Positions 1 through 11,439 of a stretch of DNA of 64,000 bases are shown here, piece by piece. Source of the stretch: Calycina herbarum (taxonomy: Eukaryota; Ascomycota; Leotiomycetes; Helotiales; Pezizellaceae). Every line of letters begins with the position of its first letter. Within the stretch, counting starts at the first letter, position 1. The translations under genes and the position numbers were made by a program. The notes under the pieces were generated by a model, which was not told where the DNA came from, made no database searches, and saw nothing but the letters and a program-made list of their open reading frames with translations. The DNA is taken from positions 62,001-126,000 of the forward strand of contig LLEY01000025.1 in the NCBI GenBank assembly GCA_001414485.1, in the 5' to 3' direction.

Positions 1-1511
1 ACTAGAAGAAATGCTCTTAGATAGAGATAAGCTCTTTACCTTAAAATTTTAGATCGCTCTTATAAAACGATTAGGTATAAAAAGAAAGCTTTCTATAGCT
101 TTCTACTCTTAAATAAATAGAGGAAATAAACAGATGAATTAAGTAATTAAAACATACCTTTATTATTATATAAACTACTAGTAAGACAACTAGGTAGAAC
201 TACTACTCTTAGCATAGTTTACTTATAATAGTTTAGTAATAGAAATAACACTTATTATACTATTCTATACTAATTTTAGGTATAAATTAACAGTATATTA
301 AGAACTACTGTCTATAACTATTAATAACTAACTTACTCGTATTTAGGTCTTAAAAATTAAGAGTCTATATAAGGAACTTATAAAGGACCTATAATTTATA
401 GTAGAAAGAAACGTATACTACTATAATAAACGACGTAGTTAGGAGCTAATACTAAAAGAGAGGGATAAAGTCTACTTAGTATAAAAGAACATCAATATAA
501 AAAGACTAAGTAATAAACTAGATTATAAAAAACTTAAACTATTTAAAATTAAACATATTAAAGGACTTTTGAATTATAAATTTACACTACTAAGAACAAT
601 GAATATCTATCTAGTATTCTATATATCCTTACTCGAACTAGTACTACTAGGAGCACTACTAGCTCTACTTATAGAAATTTAACTAGTAAATCTAAACGTT
701 GAATATAAAGTTAAAAGGATTCTTAACTATAAGATTATTAGAGGTAAGATTAAGTATTTAATTAAATAGTTAGATTACCTATATTTAGAGAATACTTAGA
801 AACCTAGAAAAAACATTAGCTAGTACTTAGAGGAACTTTAGGAGTTCTACTGTCGAAACCTAAGTCTACCTACATCGTATAGTTAGTAAGAAAGGACTTA
901 AGAAAGGCTAGGTCAAGGCTTAGAGCGAGGGTAGAGTCGGAAACGTTAGACGTAGGAAGGGCGGCTAGCTTAGCAGCCTCTTCTTCTATCTGCTTCTTTT
1001 CTTCCTCCTTCTCCTTTTCCTTTCTTTCTAACTCTTTAGTAGTATCTAGCTCCTTAAGAGAGTTAAGACTAGCTACTATCATTCTCTGCTTTTAGGCGTA
1101 AAGCAGCTTCTTCTACTTATTAACCTAGAGGACTTTCGCTATAGCCTTATCGGCCTCGTCCTCTAGTTATTAGATCTAAGTATCTATAGACTTCTAATCT
1201 CGAATAGTCGGTATATAGTTCACCTTACGAACGTTATAAGTCTTACCGTTTTTTATATAATAACTATAGCGATTTAGACTTTTATCTTAAAAGGTAATAT
1301 ATTTATTTATAAAACCAGCTTTTAAATATCGAGTATAGAGTACTATTTTTATTCTAAATAAGTTAATTTCTTTTCTAAGAGTAATATACTTAGTACGTTT
1401 CGCTGAATAATCGAGTAGTATAGTGAAAAGGGAAGAAGGCTACCAGCCTTTTAACGATATTTCTTAGGTCGTACTTAAGTGTAGAGACATACTAAGCTAA
1501 GAAGAGAATAG
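1..1511 (+). mobile_element. Ty3/gypsy chromovirus copy 1, 3' part
   Basis: The start of the window falls inside integrase. The first bases read LLDRDKLFT, the integrase core block before the third catalytic residue. The conserved 'NRGNEQIN' and 'YYYINY' region follows at about 110-180 (in intact relatives a TDGQTERINQ-type motif). A chromodomain is readable at about 700-830 (VKRILNYK, then LIK, a stop at an old Trp codon, and LDY). Stops in the frame fall at old Gln/Trp codons. The element runs directly into its 3' LTR at 1512. The same sequence recurs as minus-strand copies at 3599-9422 and 20455-24640 and as a plus-strand copy at 33719-36270. Confidence 0.88.
868..1230 (-). pseudogene. antisense reading frame in gypsy 3' region, copy 1
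   Basis: On the strand opposite to gypsy pol, between the chromodomain and the 3' LTR, a Lys/Glu-rich coiled-coil-like frame is readable. It is open for 70 codons (870-1082) and extends upstream through one or more TAA/TAG codons that look like mutated Gln. It aligns in protein space with the same frame in two other copies (plus strand 3835-4270 and minus strand 35640-36000). Shared features are a LRKQ block, a SLN.L.EL segment, a run of acidic and basic residues, and an LxLAFLKxF-type end. The product is unknown and the copy is degraded. Confidence 0.55.
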
Positions 1512-1938
1512 TATTACAAATCACGTATATACGTAATAAGTAAAGACTAGGCAGCGTTCTAACAGGTTAAGCACTATCGGAATACTCTTATAGTAGATAG
1601 AGATCGGTTAGGTTAGCTAAGCGATCTAAGGATTTTATTATATTAATCACGTGACGGACCGCTGGATCGCTAGGCGAACCAGCTCGTTAGATCGCCAGCT
1701 CGACGAGCGAGATAGCTATCTAGGGGAACGAAGGTTCTATATATACTAGTACGTCTACTATCTAGATAGGAGCTTCGTACTTAACTTTAGTTATTAATCT
1801 TATTATCTTATTTAACATCTTTAATATAAGTAACGAGTTCACTTCTAAGTAAACAACCCGGCGTATCTATACTTCTTATCTGTATACTAACCTTCGAGAC
1901 TTAGTCATCTTTGTTTAGTTCGTTTAAGTTTCGTTATA
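1512..1938 (+). repeat. LTR of gypsy chromovirus (3' LTR of copy 1)
   Basis: Ends are TATTACAAATC and GTTTCGTTATA, matching the less mutated LTR at 36271 (TGTTACGAAC to GTTTCGTTACA), so the canonical TG...CA ends have been RIP-mutated to TA...TA. Length is 427 bp. Other copies of this LTR are at 3152, 20006, 36271, 37199, 37668 and 39130. Confidence 0.85.
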
Positions 1939-3151
1939 TAAGAGTACGGTATCGCTTTTCCTAGCTTTAGCAGTCTTCCTCTTCTTCTTCTTAGCTACGT
2001 AGCTATATTCTCGTAAGCACCTTAGATTAGCTTTCCTAGTTAAGACGTTTAGAATTTCTTTTTAAAAGCAGCTACTTAAAGGTTAAGATAGAGGTCTACT
2101 AGAGCGTAGTCTGTCTCTACCTCTAGGCTCTAGATTAGAGTAGCTTTATATACTCCTATTACTACTTATAAACACTTCGATTATTATATAAAGAAGCTTC
2201 TTACTATCCCTTTTATACTCTCTCCTTTTAGCGTTGTATAGTACTAAGCTAACGCTCTATACGTATAGTTTACTACTATACTCTTTGATATTATAAGTAG
2301 GTTTATATCGTCTATAAAGCCTACTATAATTAGTCTATCGATCCTTACTAGGTTATTATATAGTATTAAAGTAAAAAGGATAAATAGTATTAGAGATAGT
2401 ACTAATTCTTATAACACTTCTTATTCTAGGCTTCTTTTGTCTATAAACCTTCTATTAAAGAATAGCGTAGCTTTATATCTTAAGAGAAAGGTTCCTATCT
2501 ATATTACTACCTACTATAGTACTTTCTTCTCCCTTAGAGTATAGAGTAGCTATGTATAATCTATCTTATTAAATACTCCTACTATATCTAACTAAGCTAA
2601 GAACGCGTAGCTCTTATTTTCCTATACTATATATACTCTCTTTATTACTATTCTAATCGCTAGTTCCGTGTTCTAGTGCTTCTAGTTACCTATTTACATC
2701 TCTAGAAGTATTATAACGTCTTCTACGAGCTTTATAAGCCTCTACGCTATTATCTTCTTAAGGATCTTATCTATAGTTAAGAGTAGCGCTATTAGCTAGT
2801 AGGCCTCTGCTTTGCCTTATTCCTCTATTATTTTACCTAGTTTTCTAAGTACTACTACTTTCGTATAGTAGAAGTAGAATAGGAAGTATTATAAGTAGAA
2901 GCTTGCTTCTACTATTACTACGAGCACCTCTTAAAGTAGCTTATTACACGCTTTTAGAAAGCCGTTTATAAGTATATTAAACCCTGATGCTTTCTATAGC
3001 GCTGATCTTATAGCTGTCTTAATATATTTCTTAGTTACCTACTAGCTTACTTCGTACTTCTAAGAGAAGCTCTTAGAGCTCTATTCCTTATTTAAGATAC
3101 TAGAGTAGTTAGCTATTAATTCTAGGAAGAACTTCTCTATAAGAATATAAG
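1939..3151 (-). mobile_element. LINE reverse-transcriptase fragment
   Basis: On the minus strand a non-LTR reverse transcriptase can be read through RIP stops. There is a block like VVVLRKLGK (the 'V.L.KPGK' motif of LINE RTs), then LLTIDKILKKIIA (in relatives LSTxGKxLE), then AFLA.LDIVGVFNKIDY, the RT motif A with its aspartate (FNKVDH-type). Neither ORF1 nor a tail is visible. The fragment lies exactly between a plus-strand gypsy LTR and a minus-strand gypsy LTR. It differs from the full LINE at 27158-32865. Confidence 0.65.
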
Positions 3152-3598
3152 TATAACGAAACTCAAACGAACTAAACAAAGATAACTAAGTCTCGAAGGT
3201 TAGTATATAAGTAAGAAGTATAGATATGCTGAGTTATTTACTTAGAAGTGAACTCGTTACTTATATTAAAGATATTAAATAAGATAATAAGATTAATAAC
3301 TAAAGTTAAGTACGAAGCTTCTATCTAATAGTAGACGTGCTAGTTATATATAGAACCTTTTATACTACCTAGATCCCTATATAAGCCTAGATCCCTAGAT
3401 CCCTCTAGATCTCTTAAGAGATCTAAAGAGATCTATTATATAACTACTAACGGTTATCTAATAGTAAGATCCTAGAATACCTAAATGCCTTTATATTACT
3501 AATTCTCTCTTATATTACCTTCTATTTCCTAGATATTATACCTTATCCTATTAGAGCGCTGTCTAGACTACTTACTACGTATAACATGATTCGTAATA
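3152..3598 (-). repeat. LTR of gypsy chromovirus (3' LTR of copy 2)
   Basis: Reverse-oriented copy of the chromovirus LTR, starting TATAACGAAAC and ending GATTCGTAATA on the plus strand. Next to it the internal 3' region of copy 2 continues at 3599. The sequence before it (around 3600-3660 in reverse complement) matches that before the LTRs at 1512 and 36271. Confidence 0.85.
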
Positions 3599-6500
3599 CT
3601 ATTCCCTTCTTAGCCTAGCGTGTTCTTACGCTTAAGTATAAGCTAAGAAACTCGGTTAGAGTACTAGTAGTATTCTTTCCTTTCTATTATATCCTACCTT
3701 ATATAAAAGAAGAAACAAGAACGAATACTTCTTATAAAAAGTATTAAAATAGTTTATAATAAAATATTACTATGTTCTCGCTACGCTTCCTAAAAGCGTA
3801 GGTGTTTTATTAATACCTCTTAATCTTCTTAATACTCTAAATACGTTTAGTTAAAGCTGAAATACAATAGAACCAACGATGCTTAGGAGAAGAACGTTCC
3901 TTATACTAATAACTAGACCTCTATTAAAAGACAAGAGGAGAAGCTAGAGAGGAAGGAGGAGGAGGCGATAGCGAAGATTCTACGTTTACGAAAGCAGAAG
4001 GCCTTTCTTAAAGAAAGGCGACGTAAGATATCTTATTATAGTCTTCGTTTTCTTAATAAACTTAATACTATTAAGGAGGTAGAAAAGAAAGAGAAGAAGG
4101 AGAAAGAAAGAAAAGAGAAAGAATAGTAGGAGGTAGAGGAAGAATAATAAGAGGCGGAGATCGTACGTCTAATAGCCTCGCCTATCCCTGTCGGCTTCTA
4201 ATCCGAGTTAAGTTTTAACCTAGCTTTCCTCGAAGCTTTTCCTTCTAACTACGAGATATAGGTAAACTTAGGTTTCGCTAATAGAACTCCTAAAGTTATA
4301 CTAAGTAGTAGTTAAGATTACTTTTTAGTTCCTAAGTGTTTTCTAAGTATAAGTAATCTAACTATTTAATTAAATACTTAACTTATCTTCTAATAAGTTT
4401 ATAGTTAAGAATCTTCTTAACTTTATATTTAGTATTTAGGTTTACTAGTTAACTTTTTATAATTAGAGTTAGTAGTACTCCTAGTAGTACTGGTTTAAGT
4501 AAGGATATATAGAATACTAGGTAGATGTTTATTATTTTTAGTAGTACTAATTTATAATTTAAAAGTCTCTTAACTTAATTAATTTTAAATAGTCTAAGTT
4601 TCTTATAATCTAATTTATTACTTAGTCTCTTTATATTAATGTTTTTTTATACTAAGTAGACTTTATCTCTCTCTTTTAGTATTAGCTTCTAACTACGTCG
4701 TTTATTATAGTAGTATACGTTTCTTTCTATTACGAATTATAGGTCCTTTATAAGTTCTTTATATAAGCTTTTAATTTTTAAGACGTGAATACGAGTAAGT
4801 TAGTTATTAATAGTTATAGATAGTAGTTCTTAATACGCTGTTAATTCGTATCTAAAGTTAGTATAGAATAGTATAATAAGTGTTATTTCTATTACTAAAC
4901 TATTATAGGTAAACTATACTAAAAGTAGTAGCTTTACTTAGTTATTTTACTAGTAGTTTACGTAATAACGAAGGTATATTTTAACTACTTAATTTATCCT
5001 TTTATTTCCTTTATTTATTTAAGAGTAAAAAGCTATAGAAAGCTTCCTTTTCGTATCTAATCGTTTTATAAGAGTAATCTAAAATTTTAAAGTAAAGAGC
5101 TTATCTCTATCTAAGAGTATTTCTTTAGATAGTCTATATCTTAAGACTACTTCTTTAAAGAACGTAAATGCTAATTCCTTAGCTATACTTAACTCTATAT
5201 ATACTACTAGAATTATATACTTTATAAGTCGTTTTATAATAACTAGAATCGCGTTATACTTAACTCCTATTATTAGATCTTTAGATTTTAGTAGTTTAAT
5301 AATAAAATCTATAGATATTAATTTCTAAGGTATCTATAGTATTAGAGTAGTATTTATCTGTTTATAAGAAGTATAGTAGGAAGCCTTATTCCTAGTATAA
5401 GTATTATATTCTATTATTACTTTCTTAACTATTATAGATAATTGATTAATATAGTAGTATTATCTTATCCTCTAAAGGGTTCTACGAATTCCTTAGTAGT
5501 CGTAAGTAGACGTAGTATAGTATTCTTATATAAACTCCTTTATATATAAACTAGGAACTTATAATTTCCCTTTTATATATTAGTTATAACCTTTATTTAT
5601 ATTCTAAATTTTATCTATCTAGATATTATTTATTATTATTATTTTATATATAGTAGGTGCTAAGTCTCTATTATTAAGAGTTTTTAAGATTATAATCTTT
5701 TTATACTCTTTATTTCTCTTATATCTATGTTTTTAGCTAAGAGTATTAGCTTAAGTGTTTAATATTCTCTTTATATATTATATAATAATATTAAACCCTT
5801 CTAATATCTCTAACTATCTAGCTAACTATCTTATTATAAGTTCCTTAGTTGTTGTAAATGTCTTAAGATTCTTATAGTTAGATAAAACTATAACTTAGTA
5901 TTTTACTAGCTATAAATAAACTCTCTAGTATTCTAAAGCTAATACTATAGTAAGTAATTCCTTGTTAAAGATACTATAGTTTTATTATACTAGGTTAAAT
6001 ATTTTAGAATAATATATAAGAAGTATAAGTTTTCCTTTATTATTTAGTTATAAGTAAATTATACTTACTACTATATCTAAGGCGTCTGTTTCGATTATAC
6101 TAGGCTTGTCTATATCGAAATTATATAGAATAGGTTTTTCTATAAACTTTGCTTTAATCTTTTAAAAAGCGTTTTCTACTTATTCGTTCTATATAAACTT
6201 AATAGCTTTCTTAACTAGTACTAATATTAGTTTAGTAATCTTTATATAGTCTTAAATAAATAGATAATAAAAGTTTATAAATCTAAGGAAGAACTATATA
6301 TCTTTTATATTTTCTAGTAATTTCTAGTTTAAGATATCTTAGATCTTTACTAGATCTATTTCTATTTTCTCTAAGCTAAATACTTATTTAAGGAAAAGTG
6401 TTTAAGTTACTTTAAACTTGTATTTTAAGAGTTTTAATCAAGAGTTTACTTTTGTAAGTTATTATAAAACTTCTTTAATATATCTCTTATATTCTTCTTC

Positions 6501-9422
6501 TTTTTCTAAAAAGATTAGAATATTATCTAGATAATAGATTACTATTATTCTTAGAAGATCTCTTAAAATATTATTATTTTACCTCTAATATATAGCTAGT
6601 ATATTATATAGTCTAAATAGTATAACTGTATATTTATAAAAGCTTAATAGTAAGATAAATACTATTTTTTATTCGTCTCTAGCTTTTATTTATATAAGTC
6701 TATAAGCGTTTTATTAATCTAATTTTATAAATCGTACTACTTTATTTAACTTATCTTATAAGTATTAGCTAGGTAGTAGTAGATAAGCGTCCTTAACTAT
6801 AGTATAATTTACTTCTTAATAATTAATATATACTATTCTATCTAGGTTATCTTTTTTCTTAATAATAAGTATATTTAAAATAATTAGTAACTTAGATTTT
6901 CTAATATATCTCTTCTTAATACCTTCTTTTATATAACTTTCTATTTTTTAGAGGCTTTTCTAGTTATATAACTGAAGCTTCTACTTTAAGAGGTAATAAC
7001 TCTCTTTTAATTTAATCTTATAATCTTATAAGCGATGTTCTAGTAAGGCTTATAAGTCTTCCGGGTTTTCGAACAAAGCTTTAAATTCTTTGTACTATAT
7101 AGGTATTTCGTTATCAGCTGTCTTACTAACCTGTAGAGGACCCTAGGCAAGGTGTCCTAGTGCTTTAGAAGAGGTAGCGCTAACCTTATTCTAGCCTTAA
7201 AGTTATAAATACGAACCTACGTATTTATATTAACTAAAGGTTATTATTCTAGCCTTCTAATCAATTTCTAGATTATATTCCTAAATCTATAGTATACTAA
7301 GTATTACTTTTTTACTCTCTATTTTAATAATATCGAATTATATATCTAAGTAGTATTCTTTAATAGTAATCTTTATTAGAATAGTTTACTAATTAATAAT
7401 TCCGTCCTAGTATATAATGTCTATTCTATTAACTACTTCTAAGCGGTATAGTCTTATACCTTTAATTAGAACGTTTAGCTTCTTCTAAGTTATTAGAGAA
7501 AGGAAATTACCTATTACTCTAGAATTAATTAAAACTTAGAGTTTCTTCTATCTTATCTTTACTAGTACTATAAGTTAATTTTCTCTAGATATAGCGTTTA
7601 ACTCTTCTATAGTAGTATAATTTTTTAGTTTAATATAATAAACCTTAAATCTTCTTTTACTATTATCTTCCTTTATAAAGCTTAGAAAGAATATTACTTT
7701 TTCATTATTAGAAAAAGCTACCTTATATATTAGACCGTTCTTTATAGTTCTCTTAGGTTCTAGAAGAGTTCTAATAAAACATCTTTCTATTAACTAGTCT
7801 AATATAGCTCGTAGTTTATAATAAACCTATTTAACAGTTGTTTCTCTTAGAATTTCAGCGACCTATCGTTCGCCTTCTATTAGTTAGTAAAATTCTTAGA
7901 TTAGAGCAGTCTATAGATTTACTTAAACAACTCTAAATATCCGTTAATCTTCTAATCTCTTAAATAATATTACTATTTCCTTTTCTACTCTTAATATCTA
8001 ATACTTCTTATTAATTTCTAACTTATAGTCTTAGCTAGGTAAGTAGGTAGTAATGTTTAATTTTAGATATCTGTTATACTTATTAAAATCCTTTAAATAA
8101 CACTATTCCTATTTAGTAGTATTATCTTTTATCTTAGTAACTATCTATGAGTCTTCTTTCTTTAGATAGTTATTTAATACTGTTTATTCTAGACCTAGTT
8201 CTTTGAATTTAATAGTTTCTCTTCTAGTAATAAGGCTAACTATTACTACCTAGTCTTATTTATTTCATACTATTAAGTATATAGTTAAAACTGTAGAGTT
8301 AATCTCTTAAGTAGAATATAAGCTCTAAAAATCAGGTTTCTAGTTTTCTATATATACCTATCTATTCCCTTTCTTAAATATTCTAATAAATACCTATATC
8401 TCGCCTCGTTTAGGCTTAAGTATTCGTAGATCTATTTCTAATAAATTAGATACCGATTCTAATAACTCTAATAAACTTATCGATAGTAGTAATTTATATT
8501 CTACTTAAAAGAGCAGTTTATAATCTATTTCTAACTATGTATTATAATATTCTTTAAGTAATAGATCTCTATTATTATTAGTATCTTATACCTTACTAAC
8601 TTATAACTCGATTCTATTATTTAGCTATAGTTATATAACGCTTATAGTTATATTTACAGCGTCTATTTCGATCTACGTACTATATTCTCTAGCTTCGAGT
8701 TCCTCGTCTATAAGTTTAATTTTGTCGAGTAATACTACTTCCTTATATACTATAGCGTTAATTCGTCCTTTCCTAATAAAGTCTTTCTTCTTACTATACT
8801 TATTTGCTCTATAGCTAGAGAGGCTATAGTTATAATATAAGTTTTACTCGCGTAGACGATTTCGCTTCTCCTAGAAAAGTCCTTCTTTCTTTAGAAAGGT
8901 TTTCTTTTATATAGCGTTCGTCTTCTTACTATACTTATTAGCGTAAGAGTGCTTCTACTTCTCTAACTCTTAACTCTTTTCTCTATACCTAGGGTTACTC
9001 TTTCTAAATTCGTATAGGCAGTTATCTAACTAGACAACTTCCTTAATTATACTTATAATAGTTAAGAATTATATATTCTATTTAGCTATCTCTTTATAGA
9101 TATATACCTTTAATCCTCTATAGAAGAGTTCTATAAGAGTAATAGTATCCTATCTCGACTTTATACTATATCGTTGAAATTCATTAGTATAATCTATTAC
9201 TAATCTAGTCTAGTATAATTCTAAAAGCTTATATATAGCTGTTTAGATTACGTTAAAGTCTCTAAAGACTTTTCTAATAGTTGCTTTAAATCCTCTCTAA
9301 GATTTAAATATAATCTTAGTTAATTCTATCTTTCTATCTTCTTTCTTATTCTTAAAGAAGTCTTCTAAGTATAGCTAAGCCTATTTTAACGCTAATCTCC
9401 TAAGGTAGGAGATAGCGAAGAT
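3599..9422 (-). mobile_element. Ty3/gypsy chromovirus copy 2 (internal gag-pol)
   Basis: The longest copy of the element, read on the minus strand. In order from high to low coordinates: gag (about 9420-8900), a CCHC zinc knuckle at about 8795-8850 (YYNYSLSSYRANKYSKK, in which the C/H positions are mutated to Y), protease (about 7900-7000), RT (about 7000-6200), RNase H (about 6200-5650), integrase (about 5600-4450), chromodomain (about 4440-4290). The 3' LTR is 3152-3598. The gag end is cut at about 9422, where the LTR of another element begins, so the 5' LTR is not attached. Many TAA/TAG stops at Gln/Trp positions make it non-functional. Confidence 0.85.
3835..4270 (+). pseudogene. antisense reading frame in gypsy 3' region, copy 2
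   Basis: Best-preserved copy of the frame antisense to gypsy pol. From about 3945 it reads Gln/Glu/Lys-rich sequence with LRLRKQKAFLKERRRK, then SLRFLNKLN, then a long charged run, then ELSFNLAFLEAF, ending at TAG near 4268. Within it the only stops are TAG, TAG, TAA, TAA and TAA, all explainable as CAG/CAA to TAG/TAA by RIP. That is much cleaner than expected for a random antisense frame. Role unknown; a basic-plus-coiled-coil protein is all that can be said. Confidence 0.6.
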
Positions 9423-9696
9423 TATAATAGTACGAAACGGATACTACTACAAAAGAGGTATATAGAAGTACGTTCGATAGAATAACATATCCGAATACTA
9501 GGCTCTAATACGAAGGAAAAGACTAAATTAGTCTTTCCCGATAGAGAGAAGGCAGCTATTTATAAGAGGTTTAGACAATAGTAAGTCCGGAAGCTATCTA
9601 GCTTTTCTAAAACCTAAAACAACATCTATATCGTATTCTATTCGACACGTAGACTCGGCAATTCCGATTCCGATTATTCCTAATAGTTCTATTATA
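9423..9696 (-). repeat. LTR (left) of gag-only element
   Basis: 274-bp sequence starting TATAATAGTACG and ending TTCTATTATA. It shares clear stretches with 17677-17987 (for example CATATNCGAATACTAGGCTC and AAAGACTAAATTAGTC), in the same orientation. A purine tract (in reverse complement AAAAAGAGGGAA) sits directly inside it at about 9697-9712, as expected of a polypurine tract before a 3' LTR on the minus strand. Confidence 0.6.
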
Positions 9697-9823
9697 TTCC
9701 CTCTTTTTAAAAAAGACTCGTCCTCGAGTCTTTATATTATCGGTGTAGTATCGGTAGGCGGTGTCTATAGGCAGCAGTATTAGTAGTAGAAGGATTGTTA
9801 TATAGAATACGGTTTATTAAGTA

Positions 9824-10152
9824 TGTTACAGACCTGGCCACCGCCGAGCACGTGACTCGCGTACGGCTGCTCGCCGGCGTCTACAAAGCCTGCTATTCCT
9901 AGCCTGGCCTAGAACTATTCCTACCTAGGCTAGGAACCATTTCTATAAACGGATCGACATTCCTATAACTTATCGATTCCTTAGCTATCTCTATATTATA
10001 GGACCTCTAGAAGTCTCCTCTTTCCTTCTCTTCTCTTCTATAGCTTTAGATCTTTAATTAAACTATCTCTTACTTCTCTAATTATCCGCTATACCTGTGT
10101 ATACTATAGGTAAGGATAACTACTAGAGGGCTAGTAGATTAGGTTTGTTATA
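9824..10152 (+). repeat. 5' LTR of complete gypsy element II
   Basis: 329 bp from TGTTACAGACC to GGTTTGTTATA, matched by 15414-15742. Preceded by AAGTA, the target-site duplication. The first half keeps GC-rich, CpA/TpG-containing sequence (for example GCACGTGACTCGCG), while the second half carries several RIP-type changes relative to the 3' LTR. Confidence 0.95.
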
Positions 10153-10371
10153 TTATCTAAAGCTCTCTTCTTCTCTCTATTTACTACTACTCCTAGGAAG
10201 GATTAGAATATCTGTTACGATTCTAACACGACACCTATAGTCTATATAGACCGCCCGTAGATGCTACCAGCGCCTTATATAGCCCCGCGTACCCGCGCCT
10301 ACCACCGCGTATAAGAGCTTAGGGCTCTTCCACCTATACCCTCTATCCTTATAACTAAGTTATCTACAACG

Positions 10372-11350
10372 ATGTCTGCCGACCAGCCTACGGACGCTTA
10401 ACAGCTCGCTATAGCCCTGAAACAGGTCCGCCTACTGCGAGAATAACTGGACGACGTCCGTACCCCTCTGCGAGGGAATACCTTATCTGAAACTAGACAA
10501 CATAGGTCGTTTACGGTTAAGCTTAAGGATACTAAGCCTCTAACAGATAGCTTGTCTCTAACCTTCGACAACTAGAAGATCTAGATTAAGAACAAGTTCC
10601 TTATTAACGCCTCTATGTTTAAGCTAGAGGAAGCAAAGATAGCTTACGTTTTTAACTATATAGCTAATATTACTTAGAAGCATCTCGCGCTCTATTACTG
10701 GAAGGGACCTAAGCCGTTTTAGTCTATAAAAGAAATGATCGTATATCTTGCGGATATCCTAGAGAACCTGTTCGAAGCGTAGGACGCCTATATCGAATTC
10801 CGCCGGCTTGTTATAAGAGATAATAAGACTTTCGTAACCTTCTATACTCGCTTCTTATACCTTATAGGCACTAGACGGATCCTAACAGACGACTTATAGC
10901 CCGACTTATATAATAAGCTTACGCTACCTCTATAACAGTCTATCTTACTATTCTTAGACGTCCTGCTCTTAAGTACGGCCCTAGTAAACAAGTGTCGACT
11001 TGTTAATAAGAACTTACGAAGACTTTAGCTCTATAGAAGCAACTTATAGACTGCTCGTCTTATCCTCTAGCCTGTAACTGCTACTACTACCTCCTGCCTA
11101 GCTAGAACTTTTACTACTACTTAAACTACGTTCTATATAATCTCCCCTACCCCGGCCCCCCGCCTTTACAGACTATCACGTGAACCAACGCCTGCCTATA
11201 AGGAACCGGACGACGCCTGCTTCAAGTGTAAGAGGACTAGGCACTATGCCTGCGAATGCCCTGAGAACTCTAAGCCTATTACAGACATTAATAAGCTTAT
11301 AGAGCCTATGTCTAACTTAGAACAGTCGGAAAACGACCAAGTCTAGAGAA
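10372..11350 (+). pseudogene. gag of gypsy element II (RIP-broken)
   Basis: Reading frame from ATG at 10372 (MSADQPTDA, then a TAA at an old Gln codon). It goes through a typical capsid region (about 10540-11000: SLSLTFDN, FLINASMFKLEEAKIAYVFN, FYTRFLYLIG). It ends in a CCHC zinc knuckle, CFKCKRTRHYACEC, at 11218-11259 with all four Zn ligands kept. Six or more in-frame TAG/TAA codons sit where Gln or Trp would be expected. In intact elements this is the structural polyprotein that packages the RNA. Confidence 0.85.
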
Positions 11351-11439
11351 AGTCTCCTCTCTAGGCTTGCTTTACCGAGGTCCTAGCTAGTTAGTTATCG
11401 ATCTAAGTTAGCTACTTAGAGGAAAACAGTTCATAGTCT

